From JBBILG01 sp037445085 (lineage in GTDB: Bacteria; Pseudomonadota; Gammaproteobacteria; Burkholderiales; Methylophilaceae): a stretch of 14,664 bases of DNA. A program made the position numbers and the translations under genes. Location: NCBI GenBank assembly GCA_037445085.1, contig JBBILG010000044.1, positions 1 to 14,664 of the forward strand, in the 5' to 3' direction. Of this stretch, positions 1-6,699 are shown in pieces; the stretch's first letter is position 1, and every line of letters begins with the position of its first letter. The notes under the pieces were generated by a model, which was given only the letters and a program-made list of their open reading frames with translations, had not been told where the DNA came from and searched no databases.

Positions 1-176
1 AGGCGGACGGCAGTGTCGGCCGTGATGCCGCGCTGGCCACTCGCAATGTTATTGATCCGCCGTGGAGGCACGCCGATCGCGCGGGCAAGCTCGCTTCGGC
101 TGATGCCCAATGGGGTCAGGAAGTCCTGCAAGAGAACTTCCCCCGGATGGATGTTTCGAACTTGCCCCTTCGGCAT
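1..176 (-). CDS. HigA-family XRE/HTH antitoxin (partial, 3' end outside the window)
   Basis: The 58 visible residues read as a HigA-type antitoxin: the family's IHPGEVL opening at residues 9-15, a LGISRSELARAIGVPP helix-turn-helix at about 23-38, and the conserved RINNIASGQRGITADTA stretch at 40-56. Such proteins neutralise a RelE-like HigB toxin and repress their own operon by binding DNA. The C-terminal part lies beyond the left edge. I start it at ATG 176, the first start codon in an otherwise open frame; no clear Shine-Dalgarno precedes it. It is the third gene after glnS, 40 nt behind the DUF2442 gene. No HigB gene is found upstream; its usual place is taken by DUF4160 and DUF2442 genes. 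Family assignment is confident; its partner is unknown. Confidence 0.85.
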   Translation of the reverse strand, partial: MPKGQVRNIHPGEVLLQDFLTPLGISRSELARAIGVPPRRINNIASGQRGITADTAVR

Positions 177-216
177 GGGGTTGCCGTTGAAACCGACGTT
201 CAGGAAGCCGGTGCGG

Positions 217-468
217 TCAGACAGCGGCGGCCGCCTTGGCTTGCGCGTATAGATACTCGGGTGCCAAATCGAAACCGTTGTCCCACACGACCGTGTCCAT
301 GTCGACCTTGAAGGCCGTGAAGACGACTGGATCACGGAGCGCTGCAACGATCGGCCGGGTATCGCTCAAGACAAGTCTCTCCAGATCGACCTCGCCGTCG
401 GTTCCGTCCGAAAACCGCAGCCGCAGTCGATAGCCCCCAAGGTGTTTCGCGTCTTTCACCCAGATCAT
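217..468 (-). CDS. DUF2442 domain protein
   Basis: This 83-residue protein matches the DUF2442 pattern: an N-terminal strand followed by YRLRLRFSDGTDGEVDL (residues 13-29), then a middle region with DPVVFTAFKVD (46-56) and a C-terminal VVWDNGFDLAPEYLY (60-74). DUF2442 has no established biochemical function. Its genes are often found next to DUF4160 genes, as here, and the pair has a toxin-antitoxin-like size and layout. The ATG at 468 sits behind a perfect AGGAGG that overlaps the TAG stop of the DUF4160 gene, so the two are almost certainly translated from one message and coupled. It has no signal peptide or membrane segment. Family call is from pattern memory; function is not known. Confidence 0.85.
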   Translation of the reverse strand: MIWVKDAKHLGGYRLRLRFSDGTDGEVDLERLVLSDTRPIVAALRDPVVFTAFKVDMDTVVWDNGFDLAPEYLYAQAKAAAAV

Positions 469-474
469 CGCGAG

Positions 475-480
475 CCTCCT
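475..480 (-). promoter_or_regulatory. Ribosome binding site of the DUF2442 gene, overlapping the upstream stop codon
   Basis: On the minus strand the stop of the DUF4160 gene (TAG, 481-479) runs directly into AGGAGG (480-475), followed by six bases and the ATG at 468. A consensus Shine-Dalgarno overlapping a stop codon is a typical arrangement for translational coupling. Confidence 0.8.
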
Positions 481-739
481 AGACCAGCGGTTCGATGCGC
501 TTGAAGGTACCGGTCGTAGTCAAGGACGTCCAGTTGTCCATCAATTCGGCCTGATGAAGCTCTGCCCATTCGATGACGAGGCCGAGCACGCGCGGCGGCA
601 GCTTGCCTTCGCGCAGTTCCAGCGGATCGATGCCGACGATCGCACGGAAGTCCTCGTACCGCACGTGGAAGTGGGGCGGCGCGTGATCGTTGAAGTACAT
701 CGTGATAACGATGCCGAGGAAGCGACAGATCTCGGGCAT
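479..739 (-). CDS. DUF4160 domain protein
   Basis: The 86-residue product carries the DUF4160 signature: MPEICRFLGIVITMYFNDH (1-19) leading into the hallmark HAPPHFHVRY (residues 19-28), a strand with AIVGIDPLELREGKLP, and a helix with VIEWAELHQAELMDNW. The His-rich PPHFH motif could be catalytic or metal-binding, but the family is uncharacterised. The ATG at 739 lies only 10 nt after the glnS stop, with a purine-rich GAGGGATCGGAG stretch ahead of it, so it could be read through from glnS. Downstream it is coupled to the DUF2442 gene. The small size and pairing suggest a toxin- or antitoxin-like role, which is inference only. Confidence 0.85.
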   Translation of the reverse strand: MPEICRFLGIVITMYFNDHAPPHFHVRYEDFRAIVGIDPLELREGKLPPRVLGLVIEWAELHQAELMDNWTSLTTTGTFKRIEPLV

Positions 740-749
740 CTCCGATCCC

Positions 750-2804
750 TCACTTACCCCACGAGTCCTTCAACGACACCGCCAGATTGAACACCGGCCT
801 CGCCGCCGAGTGATCCTTCCGATCCGCCACGAAGTACCCGTTCCGCTCGAACTGGAACTTGTCATCCGGCTGCGCATCGGCCAGGGACGATTCGACGAAC
901 GCGCTGAGCACGCGCTTGCTGTTCGGGGTCAGCAGATCGAGGAAGTCCTTGGCGCCGCCGTCGGGCTGCGGGTCGCTGAACAGGCGGTCGTACATGCGCA
1001 CTTCCGCCGCCTTGCTGGCGTGCGCCGGCAACCAGTGGATGGCACCCTTCACCTTGACGCTGTTGGCGCCTTCGGTGCCGCTCTTCGTGTCGGGCAGGTA
1101 CTCGGCGTGCACGGCGGTCACGTGGCCAGCGGCGTCTTTCTCCACGCCGGTGCACTTGATCACGTAGGCCGAGCGCAGCCGCACCATGCTGCCGGGCGAA
1201 AGCCTGAAGTAGCCCTTGGGCGGCTGCTCCATGAAGTCGTCACGCTCGATCCACAGCTCGCGCGCCATCGGGATCGTGCGGGTGCCGAGTTCAGGCAAAT
1301 GCGGGTGGACCTGGAACAGGCAGTCCTCGGTCTTGCCTTCGGGCCAGTTGTCGATCACGAGCTTCAGCGGCTCCAGCACCGCGGTGGCGCGCGGGGCGCG
1401 GGCATCGAGGTCGTCGCGCAGCGCCTGTTCGAGCAGCGCGTAGTCGATCCACTGCATGCTCTTGCTGACGCCGATGCGCTCCATGAAGAGCTGGATGCTC
1501 TGCGGCGTGTAGCCGCGCCGGCGCAGGCCGACCACGGTGGGCATGCGCGGGTCGTCCCAGCCGTCCACGTGCCGGTCTTCGACGAGCTGGATCAGCTTGC
1601 GCTTGCTCATCACCACGTAGGTGAGGTTCAGCCGGTTGAACTCGTACTGGTGCGGCAGCAGGAAGGGGTTGGGCCGCGGCTTGATCGGGCTCTCGTCCAG
1701 CGCGTGCTGCAGCAGCGGCGTGAAGTGCTGGGTGTGTTCGCGCAGCAGCTTGAAGAACTCGTCGGCGTCGTTGACGGCGAGATCGGGGTTCTTCGCCCAG
1801 CTCGCGAACATCGCCTCCACGCGGCGCTCGTAGCGGCTGTGGCCGAGCTTGTCGGGCTTGGCGGCGGCCAAGTTGCGGCAGTGGAGGGCGAACTGGCGCC
1901 TGGCCTCCACACCTTCGGCCGCGATGTCGTCCAGCAGCTGCTTCGCCTGCGCAAACTGCGGCGCGCGCAGCAGCGGGACGATGCGCTCCAGCGTCCAGTC
2001 GTAGAACGGGCGCTGGTCCTCGAACTCCAGCGTGCAGATGGAGTGGGTGATGTTCTCCAGCGCGTCCTCGATGGGGTGGGCGTAGGTGTACATGGGGTAG
2101 ATGCACCACCGGTCGCCGGTGTTGTGGTGGGTGGCTCTTTTGATCCGATAGATGGCCGGGTCGCGCAGGTTGATGTTGGGCGAGGCCATGTCGATCCTGG
2201 CGCGCAGCACCATGCTGCCGTCCGCGTGCAGGCCGGCGCGCATCTGGCGGAACAGGCGCAGGGATTCTTCCGCCGGCTGGTCGCGCCAGGGCGAATCCCT
2301 GCCCGGCCCGGTCAATGTTCCCCGGTTCACGCGCATTTCCTCGGCTGTCTGCTGATCCACGTAGGCGTGGCCGGCTTCGATCAGATATTCCGCGGCGCGG
2401 TACATGAAATCGAAGTAGTCGCTGGCGTAATAGAGGTGCGCATGGCCGAACGCCTCCCAGCCAAAGCCCAGCCATTGCACGGCGTCGACGATGGAATCGA
2501 CGTACTCCCGTTCTTCCTTCTCCGGGTTGGTGTCGTCGAAGCGCAGGTGGCAGACGCCGCCGTAATCGCGTGCCAGGCCGAAATTGAGGCAGATCGACTT
2601 GGCGTGGCCGACGTGCAGGTAGCCGTTGGGCTCCGGCGGAAAGCGGGTACGGATCCTGGCCGGGTCGGAATCGCCCGCGGCATGGTGCGCGGCATCGCCC
2701 GGGCCGCCGCCCCAGCGGCGTCCGGCGTAGGTGCCTTGGACGAGGTCGCGCTCGATGATCTGGCGCAAAAAATTGGAAGGCTGCGGGTACTGTTCTTCGG
2801 ACAT
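750..2804 (-). CDS. glnS: Glutamine--tRNA ligase with extra internal blocks
   Basis: Class I aminoacyl-tRNA synthetase charging tRNA-Gln with glutamine. Visible: the FPPEPNGYLHVGHAKS block with the HIGH motif as HVGH (residues 64-67), RFDDTNPEKE (88-97), the acceptor-binding region, the KMSKS equivalent VMSKR (398-402), GWDDPRMPT (415-423), and the C-terminal anticodon-binding beta barrels ending at 684. Family members are usually about 550-580 residues. The excess comes mainly from about 105 residues at 279-383, placed between FYDWTLERI and PHQYEFNRLNL, which are adjacent in E. coli GlnS. A Gly/Ala/His-rich stretch of about 15 residues at 35-49 adds the rest. Both keep the frame. I start at ATG 2804 (MSEEQ); upstream codons do not look coding. 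The gene diverges from birA, and the DUF4160 gene follows after 10 nt. Confidence 0.96.
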   Translation of the reverse strand: MSEEQYPQPSNFLRQIIERDLVQGTYAGRRWGGGPGDAAHHAAGDSDPARIRTRFPPEPNGYLHVGHAKSICLNFGLARDYGGVCHLRFDDTNPEKEEREYVDSIVDAVQWLGFGWEAFGHAHLYYASDYFDFMYRAAEYLIEAGHAYVDQQTAEEMRVNRGTLTGPGRDSPWRDQPAEESLRLFRQMRAGLHADGSMVLRARIDMASPNINLRDPAIYRIKRATHHNTGDRWCIYPMYTYAHPIEDALENITHSICTLEFEDQRPFYDWTLERIVPLLRAPQFAQAKQLLDDIAAEGVEARRQFALHCRNLAAAKPDKLGHSRYERRVEAMFASWAKNPDLAVNDADEFFKLLREHTQHFTPLLQHALDESPIKPRPNPFLLPHQYEFNRLNLTYVVMSKRKLIQLVEDRHVDGWDDPRMPTVVGLRRRGYTPQSIQLFMERIGVSKSMQWIDYALLEQALRDDLDARAPRATAVLEPLKLVIDNWPEGKTEDCLFQVHPHLPELGTRTIPMARELWIERDDFMEQPPKGYFRLSPGSMVRLRSAYVIKCTGVEKDAAGHVTAVHAEYLPDTKSGTEGANSVKVKGAIHWLPAHASKAAEVRMYDRLFSDPQPDGGAKDFLDLLTPNSKRVLSAFVESSLADAQPDDKFQFERNGYFVADRKDHSAARPVFNLAVSLKDSWGK

Positions 2805-2832
2805 GTTCGGGGTGGATGGACGCAATCCCGCC

Positions 2833-2872
2833 ATTTTACACTGCGGGCCGGCATGCCGGCCTGTGCTAATAT
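2833..2872. promoter_or_regulatory. Candidate divergent promoter region of glnS and birA
   Basis: The two start codons are 79 bp apart. On the minus strand TAAAAT (2838-2833) is a 5/6 match to a sigma70 -10 box for glnS. On the plus strand TGCTAATAT (2864-2872) resembles an extended -10 for birA, which would give a leader of only about 5 nt before ATG 2884, where no clear Shine-Dalgarno is seen. Neither has a good -35 box at normal spacing. The palindrome at 2846-2861 lies between the two. These are weak calls made from sequence alone. Confidence 0.35.
2846..2861. repeat. Perfect 16-bp palindrome between glnS and birA
   Basis: GGCCGGCATGCCGGCC is its own reverse complement over all 16 bases. 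It lies 7 bp from the candidate glnS -10 box and 5 bp from the candidate birA extended -10, so a protein bound there could affect both promoters. GC-rich genomes make such palindromes fairly often by chance, so an operator role is only a possibility. Confidence 0.6.
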
Positions 2873-2883
2873 CGTTGCAGATC

Positions 2884-3861
2884 ATGAATGCCCTGACCTT
2901 TCCCATCCTGCGCCTGCTGGCCGACGGTCAGTTTCATTCCGGCGAGGCCATTGCGCGCCATTTCGGCGTGACCCGCGCCACCGTGTGGAACGCCTTGCGC
3001 GATACCGGGGCGCTGGGCGTGCGCCTGTTCTCGGTGCGCGGCCGCGGCTACCGGCTGCCGGAACCGGTGCGCTTTCTCGACGCGCGGCGCATCGAGGCGG
3101 CGCTGGGCGAGCATCGTCACCGCTATACGCTGGAAATCCACGATGTCCTGGATTCGACCAACAGCCACCTGTTGCGGGCGGCCGTGGCCGGCGCGCCACA
3201 CGGCACCTGTGTCGCGGCGGAACTGCAAACGGCCGGACGCGGCCGGCGCGGGCGCGGCTGGCAGGCCCGCCTGGGCGGCAGCCTGACCTTTTCGCTGCTG
3301 TGGCGGTTCGCCCAGGGGGCCGGCGCCCTGTCCGGCCTCAGCCTGGCGGTGGGCGTGGCGCTGGTGCGCGCGCTCAACGAGCTGGGCGTGCATGAAGCCG
3401 GGCTGAAGTGGCCCAACGACATCCTGCACGCACAGAAGAAGCTGGCCGGCATCCTCATCGAGCTGCAAGGCGACATGGACGGCCCCAGTGCGGCGGTGAT
3501 CGGCATCGGCCTCAACCTGCGCCTGCCCGATGCGCTGTTGCGCGACATCGACCAGCCGGCCGTGGATCTGCAGCGTATCGCGGGCCAGGCGCCGGTGCCG
3601 GACGAGGTACTGGGAGTGGCGCTGCGCCATCTGGCGGAAGTGCTGGAAGTGTTCGGGCGGAACGGCTTTGCCGCACTGCGGGAAGAGTGGCAGGGGGTGC
3701 ACGCCTACCACTGCCGGCCGGTACACGTGCACATGCCAGACGGCAGCACGGTGGAGGGGCTGGCGTCCGGCGTGGCCGAGGACGGCGCCCTGTTGGTGGA
3801 AACCCTGGCCGGCCCGCGGCGCTTTGCCGTCGGTGAAATCAGCCTGCGGGCCGCGCCATGA
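2884..3861 (+). CDS. birA: Bifunctional biotin--protein ligase / biotin operon-type repressor BirA
   Basis: BirA activates biotin with ATP and attaches it to the biotin carboxyl carrier protein of acetyl-CoA carboxylase and similar enzymes. The 325-residue protein has an N-terminal winged HTH (about 5-60, with HSGEAIARHFGVTRATVW), the ligase core with LDSTN (89-93), the biotinyl-adenylate loop GRGRRGRGW (118-126), KWPND (175-179), the lysine-containing KKLAGIL (185-191) and GIGLN (207-211), then the small C-terminal domain. The HTH means it could also repress transcription, as in E. coli; no biotin genes are visible here. ATG 2884 gives the normal BirA N-terminus. The stop overlaps the start of coaX (ATGA), indicating an operon. 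Confident call. Confidence 0.96.
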   Translation: MNALTFPILRLLADGQFHSGEAIARHFGVTRATVWNALRDTGALGVRLFSVRGRGYRLPEPVRFLDARRIEAALGEHRHRYTLEIHDVLDSTNSHLLRAAVAGAPHGTCVAAELQTAGRGRRGRGWQARLGGSLTFSLLWRFAQGAGALSGLSLAVGVALVRALNELGVHEAGLKWPNDILHAQKKLAGILIELQGDMDGPSAAVIGIGLNLRLPDALLRDIDQPAVDLQRIAGQAPVPDEVLGVALRHLAEVLEVFGRNGFAALREEWQGVHAYHCRPVHVHMPDGSTVEGLASGVAEDGALLVETLAGPRRFAVGEISLRAAP

Positions 3862-4583
3862 TGCTGGCCATCGATGCCGGCAACAGCCGTACCAAGTGGG
3901 GCGTGTTCGACGATGCCGGACGGCTGCTCGCGCAAGGCGGGCTGGACAATGCCGATGTTGCCCTGCTGGAGCGGGACTGGCGTGCCTGCCCGCAGGTGCG
4001 GCGCGCGGTACTCTCCTGCGTGGGGGGCGAGGCGCTGGCGGCGCGCCTGCAGGAAATCTGCGCCGGGCTCGCGCTACCGCTGCGGCGCATCCATGCCGAG
4101 GTCCGCGCCTGCGGCGTGCGCAACGGCTATGCCGAACCGCAGCAGTTGGGCAGCGACCGCTGGGCGGCGCTGGTGGCCGGCTGGCAGCGGGTGCGCGGCC
4201 CCTGTGTGGTGGCGACGGCAGGTACGGCACTCACCGTGGATGCGCTGAGCGGACAGGGCGAGTTCCTCGGCGGCCTCATCGTGCCGGGCTACGCCATGAT
4301 GCGTGCCGCGCTGGCGGGCGCCACGGCCGCCGTGGCGCCGGTGGGCGGCGCGCTGCGCGATTTTCCCGCCAGCACGGCCGATGCCGTGCACAGCGGGGTG
4401 CTGGCGGCGCTGGCCGGAGTGGTGATGCGGGTGCATGGCAGCCTGGCGGAACGTGAGGGTGCGGAACCTGCCTGCCTGCTCGCCGGTGGCGATGCGCACC
4501 TGCTGGCGCCGCTGCTGCCGGCCAGGGTGGTGCCGGAACTGGTGTTGCACGGCTTGTATCTGCTGGAGAACGCGGTCGCATGA
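3858..4583 (+). CDS. coaX: Type III pantothenate kinase
   Basis: CoaX phosphorylates pantothenate, the first step of coenzyme A synthesis. The 241-residue protein shows the ASKHA-fold phosphate-binding start LAIDAGNSRTKWG (3-15), the GSDRW motif with the likely catalytic Asp (98-102), the ATAGTALTVDA nucleotide/substrate motif (119-129), GGLIVPGY (138-145) and a GGDAHLL near the C-terminus. Length is normal. Two start codons are adjacent (3858 and 3861). I give the first; the product would differ by one Met. No strong Shine-Dalgarno is present, in keeping with coupled translation from birA, whose TGA overlaps the start. The birA-coaX pair is common in betaproteobacteria. Its stop overlaps the next start by ATGA. 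Confidence 0.95.
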   Translation: MMLAIDAGNSRTKWGVFDDAGRLLAQGGLDNADVALLERDWRACPQVRRAVLSCVGGEALAARLQEICAGLALPLRRIHAEVRACGVRNGYAEPQQLGSDRWAALVAGWQRVRGPCVVATAGTALTVDALSGQGEFLGGLIVPGYAMMRAALAGATAAVAPVGGALRDFPASTADAVHSGVLAALAGVVMRVHGSLAEREGAEPACLLAGGDAHLLAPLLPARVVPELVLHGLYLLENAVA

Positions 4584-5212
4584 AGTGGTGGCTGGGCCTG
4601 CTGGTGCTGGCGAATCTCGCCATCCATGCCTATTTCAACTGGCTGCCGGCGCCACCGGTCACACCGCTGCCGGGTCACGAGCCCATCCGTCCGGAAGTGC
4701 TGCGCATCCTGCCGCCGCAGGCAGACGGGCAGGCGGCCGTGGCATCACAGTGTCATGCCTGGGGCAGCTTTTCCGGGGATGCCGTGGCCCGCGCGCAGGC
4801 GGTGCTGCAGCGGCTGGATGTGCGCTTCGTCGCGCGGCCCGTCACGCCGCAGGAGGCGGTGCGTTACTGGGTCTACATCCCCCCTCGCGGCAGCCTGGAG
4901 GAAGCCAGGAGCAAAGCCGACGAGCTGCGTCTGCGCGGGGTGGAGGATTTCCACATCGTGCAGGAGCCGCAGTGGCGCCATGCCATCTCGCTCGGCCTGT
5001 TCCGCGACGAGCGCCTGGCGGACGCCCTGCTGGAGCGGTTGCAAGGGCGCGGCGTGGCATCCGCGGTCAAGGGCGTGCGCAACCAAGAAGGCGGGCAGTA
5101 CAGCTTCCATCTCGAAGCGCCAGCCGAGGCCGTACTGCGTGAACTCACCGGCCTGCAGCCGGATTTTCCGGGCAGCGAGATCAGCCCGATACCCTGTGAA
5201 CCGGAGGAATGA
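4580..5212 (+). CDS. Membrane-anchored SPOR domain protein
   Basis: The 210-residue product begins with a hydrophobic segment (residues 3-22, LGLLVLANLAIHAYFNWL within it) that would act as an uncleaved signal anchor. It continues with a Pro-rich linker, a CHAWGSF motif at 58-64 and a SPOR-like domain at about 96-165 (RYWVYIPPRGSLEEA, then HAISLGLFRDERLADALLERLQGRGV). SPOR domains bind denuded peptidoglycan glycans, usually at the division septum, so a periplasmic cell-wall role is likely. Its exact partner is unknown. ATG 4580 overlaps the coaX stop, so it belongs to the birA-coaX operon. The final codons contain GGAGG, used as the ribosome binding site of the next small gene. Confidence 0.85.
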   Translation: MKWWLGLLVLANLAIHAYFNWLPAPPVTPLPGHEPIRPEVLRILPPQADGQAAVASQCHAWGSFSGDAVARAQAVLQRLDVRFVARPVTPQEAVRYWVYIPPRGSLEEARSKADELRLRGVEDFHIVQEPQWRHAISLGLFRDERLADALLERLQGRGVASAVKGVRNQEGGQYSFHLEAPAEAVLRELTGLQPDFPGSEISPIPCEPEE

Positions 5213-5214
5213 TG

Positions 5215-5322
5215 ATGAGGATCATCGGAGCATTGGCGAAGAAGGTGCTGCTGGCCGCCGTGGCGGTGGCCGCGCAGCGCGTGGTCGGCCGGCTGCTGCG
5301 CAAGGTCGCGGGCCGGCGCTGA
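5215..5322 (+). CDS. Small basic, hydrophobic peptide (35 aa), unrecognised
   Basis: Directly after the SPOR gene an open frame reads MRIIGALAKKVLLAAVAVAA, then a basic tail with R22, R26, R29, K30, R34 and R35, to a TGA at 5320-5322. It has nine Arg/Lys and no acidic residue. Residues 11-20 are purely aliphatic, and the spacing of basic residues 22-30 fits one face of a helix. Three ATGs occur in a row in frame (5209, 5212, 5215). I choose 5215 because GGAGG at 5203-5207 lies seven bases before it. Such a peptide could insert in or lie on the inner membrane. I do not recognise a family. The gene ends 9 bp before the stop of the convergent dehydrogenase gene. Coding status is likely but unproven. 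Confidence 0.55.
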   Translation: MRIIGALAKKVLLAAVAVAAQRVVGRLLRKVAGRR

Positions 5323-5331
5323 GGCGGTTTC

Positions 5332-6699
5332 TTAAGGAAACAGCTTGCCCGGATTGAGAATGTCGTGCGGGTCGAAGACCCGCTTGATGGATTTCATCAG
5401 CGCCATCGTCGTGGCGTCGATCTCGCGCGGCACGAAGGGGCGCTTGGCCATGCCCACGCCGTGTTCGCCGGACAGCGTGCCGTCCAGCCCCAGCACCAGC
5501 GAAAACACCTCGTCCAGACAGGCTTCCGCCCGGCGCATTTGTTCCGCATCGTCCGGATGGACCAGCAGGTTGACGTGGATGTTGCCGTTGCCGGCGTGGC
5601 CGAAGTTGACGTTGGCTACCTGGTGGCGGGCCGCCAGCCGTTCGATGCCGCCCAGCAATTCGGGCAGGCGCGATACCGGCGCGGCGACGTCCTCGTTGAT
5701 CTTCTTCGGCGCAACGTCGCGCAGCAAGGGGGAGAGCGCCTTGCGCGCCGCCCACAGGGCCTGGGTGTCGGGCGCGGGACTGGCCTCGATCAGGCCATCC
5801 ACCTGGCAGGCATTGATCACTGCCCCGGTCGCTTCGGCGATCTCGCTCTCCGAGCCATCCACCTCGATCATCAGGAGCGCGCGCATGTCTTCCGGCAGCA
5901 TGCCGGGATGGCGGCCGCGGATCAGGTCGAGCGCGTTGTGGTCGAGGAATTCCAGTGCGGATGGCACGAACGGTTGTGCCATGATGGCGGCGATGGCATG
6001 GGCGCAGCTCACGGTGTCGCGGAACTGCGCGGTGATGCCGCCGGTTTTTCTGGGTAATGGCGTGAGCTTGAGTGTGGCTTCGACGATGACCGCCAGCGTC
6101 CCTTCCGAGCCGACGATGAGACGGGTGAGGTCGTAGCCCACCACGCCCTTGGTGGTGTAGCAGCCGGTGCGGATCAGTTCGCCGCTGCCGGTGACGGCTT
6201 TCAGCCCCAGCACGTGGTCGCGCGCCACGCCGTACTTCACCGCGTGCGGGCCGGCGGCGCAGGTGGCGAGGTTGCCGCCTATGCTGCAATAAGGGGCGCT
6301 GGAGGGGTCCGGCGGCCAGAAGAAGCCGGCGGGCTTCAGCGCATCCTGCAGTTCCTGGTTGAGCACGCCGGGCTCGACGACGGCCATGCGGTTGTCCGGA
6401 TCCAGCCTGAGGATGCGGTTCATGCGTTCCAGCGACAGTGCCACCCCGCCTTGCTCCGGCACGCTGCCGCCGGCGGTGCCGGTGCCGCGGCCGCGCGGCA
6501 CCAGCGGCACTTTGTGCTGGTGGCACAGGCGCACCACGGCCTGCACCTCCTCGATGGTGAGCGGGAAGGCGACCGCCACGGGCGGGTGGAAGTTGCGCGA
6601 GTTGTCGTAGCTGTAGGCGTAGCAGTCCACCGGATCGGTAAGCAGGCGGTCGGCCGGCAGCCGGGACGAAAGCTGAGGGAGGAAGTCGTCGGCGTTCAC
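5332..6699 (-). CDS. FAD-linked 2-hydroxyacid dehydrogenase (GlcD / D-lactate dehydrogenase type)
   Basis: The product (455 residues) belongs to the vanillyl-alcohol-oxidase fold: a PCMH-type FAD domain (about 35-215) with PLVPRGRGTGTAGG (65-78), SIGGNLATCAAGPHAVKYG (139-157) and GSEGTL (197-202), then a C-terminal FAD-oxidase domain with NFGHAGNGNIHVN (365-377), GTLSGEHGVGMAKR (407-420) and DPHDILNPGK (443-452). It oxidises glycolate, D-lactate or a similar 2-hydroxyacid and passes electrons to the respiratory chain or a partner; the substrate cannot be read from sequence. The start is GTG 6699, overlapping the PIN toxin stop as GTGA; no nearby ATG fits the family. It lies downstream of the pyruvate dehydrogenase genes, which suits a D-lactate to pyruvate role, but that is inference. 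Confidence 0.9.
   Translation of the reverse strand: MNADDFLPQLSSRLPADRLLTDPVDCYAYSYDNSRNFHPPVAVAFPLTIEEVQAVVRLCHQHKVPLVPRGRGTGTAGGSVPEQGGVALSLERMNRILRLDPDNRMAVVEPGVLNQELQDALKPAGFFWPPDPSSAPYCSIGGNLATCAAGPHAVKYGVARDHVLGLKAVTGSGELIRTGCYTTKGVVGYDLTRLIVGSEGTLAVIVEATLKLTPLPRKTGGITAQFRDTVSCAHAIAAIMAQPFVPSALEFLDHNALDLIRGRHPGMLPEDMRALLMIEVDGSESEIAEATGAVINACQVDGLIEASPAPDTQALWAARKALSPLLRDVAPKKINEDVAAPVSRLPELLGGIERLAARHQVANVNFGHAGNGNIHVNLLVHPDDAEQMRRAEACLDEVFSLVLGLDGTLSGEHGVGMAKRPFVPREIDATTMALMKSIKRVFDPHDILNPGKLFP

Noticed and set aside
177..216. Upstream extension of the HigA-type gene into the DUF2442 gene
   Set aside because: The frame is open but has no ATG, GTG or TTG start there; ATG 176 gives the family's usual length before the IHPGE motif.
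690..3395. 901-codon open frame on the plus strand opposite glnS
   Set aside because: Runs antisense to a certain glnS; long antisense frames arise from the strong G/C third-position bias. The translation is Val/Gly/His/Arg-rich with no recognisable domain.
2866..4230. 454-codon open frame on the minus strand opposite birA and coaX
   Set aside because: Antisense to two clear enzymes; the translation is Pro/Ala/Arg low-complexity.
5327..5341. GTTTC-TTAAG-GAAAC inverted repeat between the convergent genes, considered as a terminator
   Set aside because: Only 5-bp arms without G/C strength or a T-run, and it overlaps the dehydrogenase stop codon. No convincing terminator is visible there.
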